Shown here: one piece after another, positions 54,399 through 63,964 of the stretch
Numbering within the stretch: the stretch's first letter is position 1
Layout of the letters: each line of letters opens with the position of its first letter
Origin: Mycolicibacterium sp. MU0053
GTDB taxonomy: Bacteria; Actinomycetota; Actinomycetes; Mycobacteriales; Mycobacteriaceae
DNA length: 64,000 nt
NCBI RefSeq assembly: GCF_963378095.1
Contig: NZ_OY726397.1
Coordinates: 620,001 to 684,000 of the forward strand
Reading direction: 5' to 3'
Made by a program: the position numbers and the translations under genes
Notes under the pieces: model-generated
The model's database searches: none
Told to the model about the DNA's origin: nothing
The model's input: only the letters and a program-made list of their open reading frames with translations

Positions 54399-55604
54399 TC
54401 AGAAGGTGATGCGGAGGTGTTCCCAGCCGCGGACGGTGGAGGTCGGGGCCAGGCGCGCGGTGTCGTAGTCGATGCCCCACTCGGGCCAGCGGTTCAGCAG
54501 CTCGTCGAGCGCCACCCGGCCCTCCAGCCGGGCCAGGTTGGCGCCCAGGCAGTAGTGCAAGCCCTTGCCGAAGGTCAGATGGCTGATGTTGTCCCGACGA
54601 ATGTCGAACGTGTCCGGGTCGGGGAACCGGCGCGGGTCCCGGTTGGCCGCACCGAACAGCAACAGCATCGCGCTGCCGGCCGGCACCGTGGTGCCGTAGC
54701 AGTCGAAATCCCTTGCCAGGTACCGGGCTACGTGGGGCCCGGTGGGTTCGAAGCGAAGCGTCTCGTCAATGGTGCGGTTGAGTAGGCCGCGATCCTCGGC
54801 GACCTGCCGACGCTGCTCGGGATGCTCGGCGAGCACTTTGGCCAACCAGCCGATCAGCCGGCCGGTGGTCTCGTTGCCGGCGCCGGCCACCACCTGGGTG
54901 TAGTGCAGCACCTCCTTGCGGGTCAGCTTGCGGTGCGCACCGGTCTCGTCGGTGAACTCCACGTTCAGCAGCGCCGTCATCAGGTCGTCCGAGGGGTTCT
55001 GGGACCGCCACTGCACGTAGTCGGCGTAGATCCGGCCGTCGGCGATCCGGTCGGCGCGGGCGACCTTCATCGGGGCGCCCGGCTTGGTTCGCAGGTTGGC
55101 GTCGTTTGCGTCGCGCACCGAAACCTGTTCGGACTCCGGTATTCCCAACAGCATTCCGATGACCCGCATCGGCATCATGGCCGCCAGTTCGGCGATGATG
55201 TCGAAGCCGTCGGAGCCGACGTGCGGGTCCAGGCAGCTGATGCAGTACTGCCGGATCTGCTCCTCGATGGCGGCCATCCGCCGCGGCGTGAACACCCGCG
55301 ACATCAACCCGCGCAGCATCGAGTGGATGGGCGGATCCTCGAACATCATGACGCCCTTGGGCATATCGAAATCCGACTGGATCAGTTCGAGGATGTCGCT
55401 GCGCGAATTGGAGAAGGTCTCCCAGTTCGACAGCGCCTTGTCGACGTCGGCGTGCCGTGACAACGCCCAGAAGTCGTAACGGTCGTTGCAATAGATCGGC
55501 GCCTCGGCACGCAGTCGCGCGTAGACGGGATACGGGTCGGCGACGATCCCGACGTCGTAAGGGTCGTAGTAGACCGCTGCGTCCGTGGTGGTTCCCGTGC
55601 TCAT
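54399..55604 (-). CDS. Cytochrome P450
   Basis: 401-aa P450 with I-helix GAGNETTGR (about 239-247; Asn before ETT), ExxR in DETLRF (about 278-283) and haem loop [15 protein letters not shown] with Cys at about residue 352. The N-terminal segment YYDPYDVGIVADPYPVYARLRAEAPIYCNDRYDFWALSRHADV is typical of soluble actinobacterial P450s. ATG 55604 follows GGAGACAGG. A perfect 14-nt palindrome 30 nt upstream suggests TetR-type control. No ferredoxin or reductase is adjacent. Family number not assigned. Confidence 0.9.
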   Translation of the reverse strand: MSTGTTTDAAVYYDPYDVGIVADPYPVYARLRAEAPIYCNDRYDFWALSRHADVDKALSNWETFSNSRSDILELIQSDFDMPKGVMMFEDPPIHSMLRGLMSRVFTPRRMAAIEEQIRQYCISCLDPHVGSDGFDIIAELAAMMPMRVIGMLLGIPESEQVSVRDANDANLRTKPGAPMKVARADRIADGRIYADYVQWRSQNPSDDLMTALLNVEFTDETGAHRKLTRKEVLHYTQVVAGAGNETTGRLIGWLAKVLAEHPEQRRQVAEDRGLLNRTIDETLRFEPTGPHVARYLARDFDCYGTTVPAGSAMLLLFGAANRDPRRFPDPDTFDIRRDNISHLTFGKGLHYCLGANLARLEGRVALDELLNRWPEWGIDYDTARLAPTSTVRGWEHLRITF

Positions 55605-55634
55605 GGGCTGCCTGTCTCCGTTCCCGCGCCGTGC

Positions 55635-55648
55635 TGAGCGATCGCTCA
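55635..55648. promoter_or_regulatory. TetR-type operator palindrome before the P450 gene
   Basis: TGAGCGATCGCTCA is a perfect 14-nt palindrome located 31 nt upstream of the P450 start codon (55604). The form TGAnCGnnCGnTCA is typical of TetR-family operators. No TetR gene is adjacent, so the regulator would act in trans. Confidence 0.6.
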
Positions 55649-55673
55649 AACAATAGTGCGGCCCGCCCTCCGA

Positions 55674-56324
55674 TCAGAGCGAAACGGCGCGTTCCTCGGG
55701 CAGCACCCGAAAGTCGGTGTCGGTCATCTCCGACAGCCGGCCGTAGTAGATGCCGCGCGCCGCCGGGGCGATGATGCCCTGGTGGATCGGCACGGCGTGG
55801 GTGGGCGCGACGGCCCGCAGGTAGTCGACCGCCTCGGAGATCTTCAGCCACGGCGCGGCCGCCGGGGTGGCCAGCACCTCGACCGGCTCATCGGGCACGA
55901 ACAGCGCGTCGCCGGGGTGCATCAACTTGGCCGGATGCTCGTCGTCGCCGATCAGATACGAGATGTTGTCGATCACCGGGATCTCCGGATGGATCACCGC
56001 GTGCCGGCCGCCGACGCCGCGAACCCGCAGGCCCCCGACGCTGAGTTCATCGCCCACGTGGACCGCGCGCCAGTCGCCACCGAGTTGGGCGGCGGTCTGC
56101 GGGTCCGCGTACAGCGCGGCGCCCGGATTGGCCGCCACCAGGGCGGGCAGCCGCGCCGGATCGGCGTGATCCGGGTGCTGATGGGTGATCAGGATCGCCG
56201 TCAGGCCGGTGATGCCCTCGAAACCGTGGGAGAAGGTGCCCGGATCGAAGAGGATTGTCGTATCGGCGCCGGTGTCGGGAAAGCTCGCGAGAAGGCACGA
56301 ATGCCCGAAATGCGTCAGTTCCAT
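55674..56324 (-). CDS. Metallo-beta-lactamase-fold hydrolase (UlaG/L-ascorbate-lactonase-like)
   Basis: 216-aa MBL-fold protein. Metal motif ILITHQHPDHADPARLP (about 59-75), preceded by the DPGTFS strand and followed by HAVIHPEIP and FVPDEPVEVLATPAAAPW. The opening LTHFGHSCLLASF is shared with UlaG-type and N-acyl-hydrolase-like MBL proteins. Predicted cytoplasmic zinc or manganese hydrolase, substrate unknown. Single gene, divergent from the secreted protein at 56366. Confidence 0.82.
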   Translation of the reverse strand: MELTHFGHSCLLASFPDTGADTTILFDPGTFSHGFEGITGLTAILITHQHPDHADPARLPALVAANPGAALYADPQTAAQLGGDWRAVHVGDELSVGGLRVRGVGGRHAVIHPEIPVIDNISYLIGDDEHPAKLMHPGDALFVPDEPVEVLATPAAAPWLKISEAVDYLRAVAPTHAVPIHQGIIAPAARGIYYGRLSEMTDTDFRVLPEERAVSL

Positions 56325-56365
56325 GCCTACGATTGTGCAGCGCGGTGCCGGACCGGGGAGGTTGA

Positions 56366-57034
56366 GTGCTTCGAGTGATGCTGGCGGGACTGCTGTTGGG
56401 GGTCGGCACCGTCGCGGTGCCGGTCGCTGCCGCCGATCCGCAGACCTGCCCGCCGATCTGCGACCAGATCCCCGATTCGGCCTGGCCGGCGCCCTGGACG
56501 ATCCCGCTCAACGGCCGCTACCGCTGGCCCGTCCTCGCCGCAGTGGCCCGACCCGTGCAGGACAGCGGCTTCAAATTCGAGGAGCTGTGCCACACCCCGC
56601 GGGACCCCGAGGACCCGCGGAATTACGCGGTGGCCGCCAAGGCCGTGGTCCGCCAACCCGAGGGCCAGTGGCAGCTGCAGGTCCAGGTGCTGCACTGGCG
56701 CGGTGCGACGTGGCACGGCGGTGAGCTGGCCAACCAGGTGTTCGCCGCGGCGGTGGCGGCGCTGCGGACCTGTCAGGCCGGCGCCCCGGAGTTCTCGCCG
56801 TCCATCACCACCGCGGCCGTCGACCGCGTCGCCGCGGTGATCAGCGGTCCGCAGGTGGTGCACCAGTATCTGGTGGTCAATCCCGCCAACAGTTCGATCA
56901 GCGAACTGGTGCTGTGGAGCGCCCCGGGGGCCACCGGGGTGCCGCAGGTGCGCTGGCCGATGGTCCCCGACGAGCGGGTGCTCGAGGCCATCGACGCCCC
57001 GCTGTGCGGGGCCTACCTGGGGTCGTGTGGGTAG
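56366..57034 (+). CDS. Secreted protein of unknown function
   Basis: 222-aa protein with a Sec signal peptide (LAGLLLGVGTVAVPVAAA, cleavage about residue 23). The mature part starts DPQTCPPICDQIPDSAWPAPWTIPLNGRYRWPVLA and has six cysteines, suggesting disulphides outside the cytoplasm. No enzyme motif seen. GGGAGG (56356-56361) lies 4 nt before GTG 56366; GTG 56375 or ATG 56378 are alternatives. It precedes purS by 63 nt. Not recognised beyond being a conserved-looking exported mycobacterial protein. Confidence 0.7.
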   Translation: MLRVMLAGLLLGVGTVAVPVAAADPQTCPPICDQIPDSAWPAPWTIPLNGRYRWPVLAAVARPVQDSGFKFEELCHTPRDPEDPRNYAVAAKAVVRQPEGQWQLQVQVLHWRGATWHGGELANQVFAAAVAALRTCQAGAPEFSPSITTAAVDRVAAVISGPQVVHQYLVVNPANSSISELVLWSAPGATGVPQVRWPMVPDERVLEAIDAPLCGAYLGSCG

Positions 57035-57097
57035 AGTTGAGCCGTTCTCAGCCGCTGGCTGGGCTCGTACTTATCCCGAAGAATCTAGGAGTCGCGC

Positions 57098-57337
57098 GTG
57101 GCCCGGGTGGTTGTGCACGTGATGCCCAAGGCTGAGATCCTCGACCCGCAGGGCCAGGCGATCGTCGGCGCGCTCGGCCGCCTCGGCCACACCGGGGTCT
57201 CGGACGTCCGGCAAGGCAAGCGGTTCGAGTTGGAGGTCGACGACAGTGTCGACGACGAGACGCTGGCCCAGATCGCCGAGTCGTTGCTCGCCAACACCGT
57301 GATCGAGGACTGGACAGTCAGCCGGGAGTCCCAGTGA
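57098..57337 (+). CDS. purS: Phosphoribosylformylglycinamidine synthase subunit PurS
   Basis: 79-aa PurS, the small dimeric subunit that bridges PurL and PurQ in FGAM synthesis. Landmarks: [44 protein letters not shown], ending [22 protein letters not shown] precedes GTG 57098. Its stop overlaps the purQ start (GTGA), so the two subunits are co-translated. Confidence 0.95.
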   Translation: MARVVVHVMPKAEILDPQGQAIVGALGRLGHTGVSDVRQGKRFELEVDDSVDDETLAQIAESLLANTVIEDWTVSRESQ

Positions 57338-58011
57338 GCGCCCGGGTCGGGGTGATCACGTTCCCCGGCTCGCTCGACGACGTCGACGCGGCGCGTGCGG
57401 TGCGCGCGGTCGGTGCCGAACCGGTCAGCCTCTGGCATGCCGACGCCGACCTCAAGGGTGTCGACGCGGTGATCGTGCCCGGCGGCTTCTCCTACGGCGA
57501 CTACCTGCGCGCCGGGGCCATCGCCCGGTTCGCGCCGGTGCTCGGCGAGGTCATTGCCGGCGCCGAGCGTGGACTGCCGGTGCTCGGTATCTGCAACGGC
57601 TTCCAGGTGCTGTGTGAGGCGGGCCTGCTGCCCGGCGCCCTGACCCGGAACATCGGCCTGCACTTCATCTGCCGCGACGTGTGGCTGCGGGTCGAGTCGA
57701 CCGGCACCGCCTGGAGTTCACGCTACGAACCGGACGCGGAGATCCTGGTGCCGTTGAAATCCGGCGAGGGCCGCTACGTGGCCGACGACGCGGTGCTCGA
57801 CGAACTCGAGGGCGAGGGCCGCGTGGTCTTCCGCTACGCGGCGGAAAACCCCAACGGGTCGCTGCGCGACATCGCCGGGATCGCCTCGGCCAACGGTCGG
57901 GTCGTCGGCCTGATGCCGCACCCCGAACACGCCACCGAGGCGCTGACCGGACCGTCCGACGACGGACTGGGCATCTTCTACTCCGCGCTCGACGCGGTGC
58001 TGACCGCCTGA
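57334..58011 (+). CDS. purQ: Phosphoribosylformylglycinamidine synthase subunit PurQ (glutaminase)
   Basis: 225-aa class-I glutamine amidotransferase releasing ammonia for PurL. The catalytic Cys is in [14 protein letters not shown] (about residue 87), with oxyanion [13 protein letters not shown] (about 51-63) and the His-Glu pair in [10 protein letters not shown] (about 193-202). GTG 57334 overlaps the purS stop. The large subunit PurL is encoded 3.6 kb downstream, not next to it. The stop is 3 nt from the convergent encapsulin stop. Confidence 0.96.
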   Translation: MSARVGVITFPGSLDDVDAARAVRAVGAEPVSLWHADADLKGVDAVIVPGGFSYGDYLRAGAIARFAPVLGEVIAGAERGLPVLGICNGFQVLCEAGLLPGALTRNIGLHFICRDVWLRVESTGTAWSSRYEPDAEILVPLKSGEGRYVADDAVLDELEGEGRVVFRYAAENPNGSLRDIAGIASANGRVVGLMPHPEHATEALTGPSDDGLGIFYSALDAVLTA

Positions 58012-58014
58012 GCC

Positions 58015-58812
58015 CTACGGGCTGAGCGCGACCGACGCCTCGGCGGTGTAGCACAGGAACGTCATGGTCTCCTGCAGGTACAGCTGCACCGTCTCGGCGT
58101 CGTGCGACAGGTAGCCGATCGCCACGTCGGTGCCCAGCTGCAGATCGAAATCGCCGCCGCGGGTTGACAATACAATGGCCCCGTCAATGGCGGGCGCCCA
58201 GATGATGTCGCCGTCGACCAGCCGACTCAGGTGCTCGCGGACCGGGTAACCGTTGACCGTGGTCTCACTGACCAGGGTGTAGTTGTCCGCCGAAAGCAGC
58301 ACCGAATAGGGGCCGTCCACGCCGGCCAGCCGCAACTCGGTGAGCGCCTGCGAGATCGCGTCGGGCATTTCGCGCGGATCGGCGGGCAGCGCCAGCGACG
58401 GGTTGGAACTGCTATTGCGGATGCCGCTGATCGAGGCCGCCTCGTAGCCTTCGAAGATCGCGCGGTCCTCGACGAACGCCAACTTGGTGGCCGCGTCCTT
58501 GACCGGGTCCCAGTCCGAATCCTGCGATCCGCGTTCGACATCGTCGATGTCCACACGCCGCAAGGTGAACGGCACCCGCAGGCGCACCAGGGGTTGGGCC
58601 TGGCGCAGGTGTGCCTGCACGCCCTCGGTGGGCGCGGCCACGTCGAGCAGGTGGCCGGTGCTCACCGCCGCCGTCGTCGGCCCGCCCGGCCCGGTGACGT
58701 CCACGACGCGTCGGCCCGCGAGATTGCGCTTGAAGGTACGGCTGGCCTCCAATTCGATCTCCGCCCAGGCGACCTCGGTGACCGGGGCCAGTTCGCGGTA
58801 CAGGTTGTTCAT
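58015..58812 (-). CDS. enc: Type 1 encapsulin shell protein (Cfp29/linocin-like)
   Basis: 265-aa HK97-fold shell protein. The sequence [44 protein letters not shown] through GDFDLQLGTDVAIGYLSHDAETVQLYLQETMTFLCYT.EASVAL is the conserved family 1 encapsulin pattern, with the expected length for a T=1 cage. It overlaps the upstream peroxidase gene by 4 nt (ATGA), so cargo and shell are co-translated. M. tuberculosis Cfp29 (Rv0798c) occupies the same position. No ferritin-like cargo gene is adjacent. Confidence 0.95.
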   Translation of the reverse strand: MNNLYRELAPVTEVAWAEIELEASRTFKRNLAGRRVVDVTGPGGPTTAAVSTGHLLDVAAPTEGVQAHLRQAQPLVRLRVPFTLRRVDIDDVERGSQDSDWDPVKDAATKLAFVEDRAIFEGYEAASISGIRNSSSNPSLALPADPREMPDAISQALTELRLAGVDGPYSVLLSADNYTLVSETTVNGYPVREHLSRLVDGDIIWAPAIDGAIVLSTRGGDFDLQLGTDVAIGYLSHDAETVQLYLQETMTFLCYTAEASVALSP

Positions 58813-59864
58813 GAGGAGTGTCCTTTCAAGCTGCCGATCGCCAAGGTGCCGTTGTAGTGCGATGCAAGGTCTGGAATTTCTTCTGCCGCAGCCTCTTCGG
58901 CCGCGGAGTCGGTGTCGGGCAGCGGCGGGGGCTCGTCGAGGAAGTCGGCGCTGGGAACGAAGAACAGGGTGCCGGTGCGGGCGGTGGAGAACTCCAGGAT
59001 CCGGTCGGTGTTGCCCGGCGGGTCGCCGATGAACATGTGGGTCAACATCTGCTCGGTGACGCCGGGGTCGGCGGCGTAGGCGATGAAATAGGTGCCCGAT
59101 TCGCCGTTGCCGAGCGTGCCGAAGGGCATGTTGCCGCGCACGATCTGCAGCTCATTGCCCTCCTCGTCGTGCAGGGTGTTCAGTGCGACATGGGAATTGG
59201 CCGGCTTGACCGCATCGTCGAGTTCGATGTCGTCGAGCTTGGTGCGCCCGATGATCAACTCTTGTTCGGTGGTGCTCAACGCATTCCAGCCGACCATGTC
59301 GTGGATATAGCGCTGCACATGAACATAGCTGGATCCCAGGAACGCCGGATCCTCGCCGCTTTCGGGGCCGATCAGGGCGGCTGCCACCGCGTCGGCGCCG
59401 CCGGGGTTCTCGGTGCCGTCGACGAAGCCGAGCAGATCGCGCATCTCGAAGAACCGGAAGCCGTGCACCTCGTCGACCACCGTCACCGCGCCGGACATCG
59501 CCGCCAGGATGCGTCCGCCGACCTCGTAGCACACGTCCATCGACTCACCGCGGATGTGGAACAGCAGATCCCCCGGCGTGGCGGGGGCCTGATGCTGCCC
59601 GCCATCGAGCGCGATGAACGGATGCAGCTTGGCCGGCCGGGGCCCGTCGAACAGCCGGTCCCAGGCCGCCGAGCCAATCCCAATGACCAGGTTGAGATTC
59701 GACGACGGAACCCGAAAGCCGATGGCGGGGGCCAGTCCCAGGATCTCCCCGAGCGCGTCGTGAACCCGTGCTGCGGCCTCGGCGCCGTCGTGGATCGTGG
59801 CTACCAGGAAGATCGCGGCTGGGGTGAGGGGAGTGAGGACGGGCTGCGGTCTGGGGTGGGCCAC
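58809..59864 (-). CDS. Dye-decolourising peroxidase (DyP), encapsulin cargo
   Basis: 351-aa haem peroxidase of the DyP family: catalytic Asp149 in GFVDGTENP, proximal haem ligand His225 (NSHVALN) and Arg243 (IVRGNMPFG). The C-terminus carries an Asp/Glu/Ala-rich linker and then [11 protein letters not shown], which matches the encapsulin cargo-loading peptide pattern (x-G-S/T-L-x-I-G-S-L-K). The enzyme should therefore be packed inside the shell encoded next to it and act in oxidative defence. Position matches M. tuberculosis Rv0799c. Confidence 0.94.
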   Translation of the reverse strand: MAHPRPQPVLTPLTPAAIFLVATIHDGAEAAARVHDALGEILGLAPAIGFRVPSSNLNLVIGIGSAAWDRLFDGPRPAKLHPFIALDGGQHQAPATPGDLLFHIRGESMDVCYEVGGRILAAMSGAVTVVDEVHGFRFFEMRDLLGFVDGTENPGGADAVAAALIGPESGEDPAFLGSSYVHVQRYIHDMVGWNALSTTEQELIIGRTKLDDIELDDAVKPANSHVALNTLHDEEGNELQIVRGNMPFGTLGNGESGTYFIAYAADPGVTEQMLTHMFIGDPPGNTDRILEFSTARTGTLFFVPSADFLDEPPPLPDTDSAAEEAAAEEIPDLASHYNGTLAIGSLKGHSS

Positions 59865-59960
59865 GGATTGACCCTATCGTCAGCGGCCCTCTCGCGCGGG
59901 GCGAGTGGCGGAAAGCAGACCCACCTCGTCCCGTCGGCGCCCAGCGGCCAAGATGGAGCC

Positions 59961-61229
59961 ATGTCCGCCAGTGCACAAGGTCTCGCCGATTTCATCGACG
60001 CCTCGCCCTCGCCGTTCCATGTCTGCAGGACCGCCGCGGCCCGGCTGACCGCGGCCGGCTACACCGAGTTGGCCGAGGCCGACCCCTGGCCGGCCGCGGG
60101 CCGGTTCTTCACGGTGCGCGCCGGCTCGCTGATCGCGTGGGACAGCACCGGTGCGCCCGACCGACCGTTCCGGGTGATCGGCGGCCACACCGACAGCCCG
60201 AATCTGCGGGTCAAGCAGAACCCCGATCGGGTGGTCGCCGGGTGGCGCGTGGTGGCGTTGCAGCCCTACGGCGGGGTCTGGCTCAACTCCTGGCTGGATC
60301 GTGACCTGGGGATCAGCGGCCGGCTGTCGGTCCGGTCCGGCGCGGGCATCGAGCATCGGCTGGTCCGCGTCGACGAGCCGATTCTGCGGGTGCCGCAGTT
60401 GGCCATCCACCTGGCCGAGGACCGCGCCGCGCTGAAGCTGGATCCCCAACGCCACGTCAACGCGGTGTGGGCGCTCGGCGATGCACCGCGCTCGTTTGTC
60501 GGCTTCGTCGCCGAGCGCGCCGACATCGACCCCGCCGACGTGCTGGGCTTCGATCTGATGACGCACGACCTGACGCCGTCCCTGGTGTGGGGTGCCGAGG
60601 GCGAGTTTCTCAGCGCCGCGCGGCTGGACAACCAGGCCACCTGCTACGCCGGGCTGGAGGCGCTGCTGGCCGCCCCGACCGGGGCGCAGGCCGGCCCCCA
60701 GGTGCCGGTACTGGCGTTGTTCGACCACGAGGAGGTGGGTTCGACCTCGGATCACGGCGCACAGTCCGACCTACTGATCACCGTGCTGGAACGCATCGTG
60801 CTGGCCGCCGGCGGCGGGCGGGAGGACTTCCTGCGGCGCACCGCGGCCTCGATGGTGGCCTCCGGCGACATGGCGCACGCCACCCACCCCAACTACGCCG
60901 ACCGGCACGAGCCGAACCACCCGATCGTCGTCAACGCCGGACCGGTGCTCAAGGTGCAGCCGAACCTGCGGTACGCCACCGACGGCCGGACCGCCGCCGC
61001 ATTCGAATTGGCCTGCCGCCAGGCCGGGGTGCGGTTGCAACGCTACGAGCATCGCGCCGACCTGCCGTGCGGTTCGACGATCGGGCCGATGACCTCGGCC
61101 CGCACCGGCATTCCCACGGTCGACGTGGGCGCGCCGCAGCTGGCCATGCACTCGGCGCGCGAGCTGATGGGCGCCGAGGACGTCGGTGCGTACGCGGCCG
61201 CGCTGCGGGCCTTCCTGGTGCCGGGCTGA
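59961..61229 (+). CDS. apeB: M18 family aminopeptidase
   Basis: 422-aa zinc aminopeptidase (aspartyl aminopeptidase family, PepC in M. tuberculosis). Metal and catalytic motifs: [12 protein letters not shown] (His near residue 75), [14 protein letters not shown] (Asp near 223), [19 protein letters not shown] (Glu-Glu near 256) and the final His in QLAMHSARE (near 398). Length is standard; such enzymes form dodecameric cytosolic assemblies. ATG 59961; CAAGAT lies 6 nt upstream, reminiscent of the leaderless -10 spacing, while GGAG also lies very close. Divergent from the DyP gene. Confidence 0.9.
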   Translation: MSASAQGLADFIDASPSPFHVCRTAAARLTAAGYTELAEADPWPAAGRFFTVRAGSLIAWDSTGAPDRPFRVIGGHTDSPNLRVKQNPDRVVAGWRVVALQPYGGVWLNSWLDRDLGISGRLSVRSGAGIEHRLVRVDEPILRVPQLAIHLAEDRAALKLDPQRHVNAVWALGDAPRSFVGFVAERADIDPADVLGFDLMTHDLTPSLVWGAEGEFLSAARLDNQATCYAGLEALLAAPTGAQAGPQVPVLALFDHEEVGSTSDHGAQSDLLITVLERIVLAAGGGREDFLRRTAASMVASGDMAHATHPNYADRHEPNHPIVVNAGPVLKVQPNLRYATDGRTAAAFELACRQAGVRLQRYEHRADLPCGSTIGPMTSARTGIPTVDVGAPQLAMHSARELMGAEDVGAYAAALRAFLVPG

Positions 61230-61251
61230 CCACCGGCGTTAAAGTCGGCTC

Positions 61252-61602
61252 ATGGCGCTTGGCGTGGAGATGATCACCTTCGACACCCTCGATCCCGACC
61301 GCCTGGCCCGGTGGTGGGCCGCGGCCACCGACGGTGCGGTCGACGAGGTGGTGCCCGGCGAGTTCGTCATGGTCACCCTGGCCTCGGGATTGCGGCTGGG
61401 CTTTCAGCATGTCGACGATCCGACGCCGGGGAAAAACCGGGTGCACGTCGACCTCTCCACCGATGACGACCTGGAAGTTCAGGTCGAGCGGCTGGTGGGG
61501 CTGGGCGCCGTCGAGCAGGGCCGGCACGACTTCGGCGCGGAGTTTCGCTGGGTGGTGTTCGCCGATCCGGACGGGAATTCGTTCTGCCTGGCCGCCGGCT
61601 GA
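61252..61602 (+). CDS. VOC (glyoxalase-like) protein (Rv0801-like)
   Basis: 116-aa single-module VOC protein: EMITFDTLDPDRLARWWAAATDGAVDEVVPGEFVMV at the start, NRVHVDLSTDDDLEVQVERLVGLGA in the middle and FRWVVFADPDGNSFCLAA at the end. It looks like the glyoxalase_6 group, probably dimeric. TAAAGT (61240-61245) is exactly 6 nt before ATG 61252, fitting a leaderless promoter. It lies between the aminopeptidase and purL, as Rv0801 does in M. tuberculosis. Substrate unknown. Confidence 0.82.
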   Translation: MALGVEMITFDTLDPDRLARWWAAATDGAVDEVVPGEFVMVTLASGLRLGFQHVDDPTPGKNRVHVDLSTDDDLEVQVERLVGLGAVEQGRHDFGAEFRWVVFADPDGNSFCLAAG

Positions 61603-61636
61603 CCGTGGGCGGAAAGTGCAGCTCGCCGATGCTTAC

Positions 61637-61651
61637 TAGACTGTGTGCGTG
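61637..61651 (+). promoter_or_regulatory. Probable leaderless purL promoter
   Basis: TAGACT (61637-61642) lies exactly 6 nt before GTG 61649, with no ribosome-binding site. This decides the start: an upstream in-frame GTG at 61643 would fall before the expected transcription start. Confidence 0.5.
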
Positions 61652-63964
61652 AAGTCCGGTCTCAGCCCTGAAATTCCCGCTGTCGATACCGTCGAGCTGG
61701 CCGCCGCCACCCCCGATCAACCACAGCCCTTCCGTGAGCTGGGACTCAAGGACGACGAGTACGAGCGCATCCGGGAGATCCTGGGCCGGCGCCCCACCGA
61801 CGCCGAGCTGGCCATGTACTCGGTGATGTGGAGCGAGCACTGCTCCTACAAGTCCTCCAAGGTGCACCTGCGCTATTTCGGCGAAACCACCACCGACGAG
61901 ATGCGCGCCGACATGCTCGCCGGCATCGGTGAGAACGCCGGTGTCGTCGACATCGGCGACGGCTGGGCCGTCACCTTCAAGGTCGAATCGCACAACCATC
62001 CGTCCTACGTGGAGCCCTATCAGGGCGCGGCCACCGGGGTCGGCGGGATTGTCCGCGACATCATGGCCATGGGTGCGCGCCCGGTCGCGGTCATGGACCA
62101 GCTGCGGTTCGGTGCGGCCGACGCGCCCGACACCCGGCGCGTGGTCGACGGGGTGGTTCGCGGCATCGGCGGTTACGGCAACTCGCTGGGCCTGCCGAAC
62201 ATCGGCGGTGAGACCGTCTTCGACGCGTCCTACGCCGGCAATCCGCTGGTCAACGCGTTGTGCGTGGGGGTGCTGCGCAAGGAGGACCTGCACCTGGCGT
62301 TCGCCTCCGGCACCGGCAACAAGATCATCCTGTTCGGGGCGCGCACCGGCCTCGACGGGATCGGCGGGGTGTCGGTGCTGGCCTCGGAGACCTTCTCGGG
62401 TGATGAATCCGGTTCGGGGCGGAAGAAACTTCCCGCGGTGCAGGTGGGCGACCCGTTCATGGAGAAGGTGCTCATCGAGTGCTGCCTGGAGCTGTATGCC
62501 GCCGGCCTCGTGGTCGGCATCCAGGACCTCGGCGGGGCCGGATTGTCCTGTGCAACCTCGGAATTGGCCTCGGCCGGTGACGGCGGCATGGCCATCGAGC
62601 TGGAGAAGGTGCCGCTGCGCGCGGCGAATATGACCCCGGCCGAGGTGCTTTCCAGCGAATCGCAGGAACGCATGTGCGCGGTGGTCGCCCCCGAGAACGT
62701 CGAGGCCTTCATGGCGGTCTGCCGCAAGTGGGAGGTGCTGGCCACCGTCATCGGCGAGGTCACCGACGGGGACCGGCTGCACATCACCTGGAACGGTGCC
62801 ACCGTGGTGGACGTGCCGCCGCGCACCGTCGCGCACGACGGGCCGGTCTACGAGCGGCCCGTGCAGCGCCCCGAGGGCCAGGACGCGCTGATCGCCGACA
62901 GCTCCAAGAGCCTGCCCCGCCCGCAGACCGGCGCCGAACTGCGCGGGACCCTGCTGGCGCTGCTGGGCAGTCCGCACCTGTGCAGTCGCGGCTTCATCAC
63001 CGAGCAGTACGACCGCTACGTGCGCGGGAACACCGTGCTGGCCGAGTACGCCGACGGCGGAGTGCTGCGCATCGACGAGCAGACCGGCCGCGGCATCGCG
63101 ATCTCGACCGACGCCTCGGGCCGTTACACCCAGCTGGATCCCTACACCGGGGCGCAACTCGCGCTGGCCGAGGCCTATCGCAACGTCGCCGTCACCGGGG
63201 CCACCCCGGTCGCGGTCACCAACTGCCTCAACTTCGGGTCGCCGGAGGACCCGGCCGTGATGTGGCAGTTCTCCCAGGCGGTCCGCGGCCTGGCCGACGG
63301 TTGTGCGGCCCTCGGTATCCCCGTCACCGGCGGCAACGTCAGCTTCTACAACCAGACCGGCTCGACGCCGATCCTGCCCACCCCCGTGGTGGGGGTACTC
63401 GGCGTGATCGACGATGTCGCGCGGCGCATCCCGACCGGGTTCGGAACCGAGCCCGGCGAAACGCTGTTCCTGCTCGGCGACACCGAGGACGAGTTCGACG
63501 GGTCGATCTGGGCGCAGGTCACCGCCGATCACCTCGGCGGTGTGCCGCCCCGGGTGGATCTGGCCCGGGAGCAACTGCTGGCCCAGGTGCTGGCGGCCGC
63601 CTCCCGCGACGGTCTGGTGTCCGCGGCGCACGACCTCAGCGAGGGCGGCCTGATGCAGGCGGTGGTGGAGTCCGCGCTGGCCGGCGAAACCGGCTGCCGC
63701 ATCCTGCTTCCCGAGAATGTGGACCCGTTCGTGATGTTGTTCTCTGAATCGGCCGGCCGGGTGCTGGTCGCGGTGCCGCGCACGGAGGAAAGCCGATTCC
63801 GGGCGATGTGCGAGGCGCGCGGGCTGCCCGCGACCCGGATCGGCGTGGTGGAGAGCGGACCGCACGGCGACGACGCCGCGATCGAGGTTCAGGGACACTT
63901 CACGGTGCCCCTGACCGAGCTCAGGGCTACCTGGGAGGGTGTACTCCCGAGACTGTTCGGGTGA
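61649..63964 (+). CDS. purL: Phosphoribosylformylglycinamidine synthase subunit PurL
   Basis: 771-aa large subunit converting FGAR to FGAM with ATP and ammonia from PurQ. Conserved runs: [24 protein letters not shown] (about 50-73), [32 protein letters not shown] (about 107-138), [27 protein letters not shown] and the second half's [15 protein letters not shown]...[14 protein letters not shown]. This is the short, two-half (duplicated) form that needs separate PurS and PurQ, both encoded at 57098-58011. The gene ends 36 nt before the window end. Confidence 0.96.
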   Translation: MKSGLSPEIPAVDTVELAAATPDQPQPFRELGLKDDEYERIREILGRRPTDAELAMYSVMWSEHCSYKSSKVHLRYFGETTTDEMRADMLAGIGENAGVVDIGDGWAVTFKVESHNHPSYVEPYQGAATGVGGIVRDIMAMGARPVAVMDQLRFGAADAPDTRRVVDGVVRGIGGYGNSLGLPNIGGETVFDASYAGNPLVNALCVGVLRKEDLHLAFASGTGNKIILFGARTGLDGIGGVSVLASETFSGDESGSGRKKLPAVQVGDPFMEKVLIECCLELYAAGLVVGIQDLGGAGLSCATSELASAGDGGMAIELEKVPLRAANMTPAEVLSSESQERMCAVVAPENVEAFMAVCRKWEVLATVIGEVTDGDRLHITWNGATVVDVPPRTVAHDGPVYERPVQRPEGQDALIADSSKSLPRPQTGAELRGTLLALLGSPHLCSRGFITEQYDRYVRGNTVLAEYADGGVLRIDEQTGRGIAISTDASGRYTQLDPYTGAQLALAEAYRNVAVTGATPVAVTNCLNFGSPEDPAVMWQFSQAVRGLADGCAALGIPVTGGNVSFYNQTGSTPILPTPVVGVLGVIDDVARRIPTGFGTEPGETLFLLGDTEDEFDGSIWAQVTADHLGGVPPRVDLAREQLLAQVLAAASRDGLVSAAHDLSEGGLMQAVVESALAGETGCRILLPENVDPFVMLFSESAGRVLVAVPRTEESRFRAMCEARGLPATRIGVVESGPHGDDAAIEVQGHFTVPLTELRATWEGVLPRLFG

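Noticed and set aside
58818..59960. A long 5' extension of the M18 aminopeptidase frame through the antisense of the DyP gene
   Set aside because: The family N-terminus begins at ATG 59961 and the extension is antisense to a certain gene.
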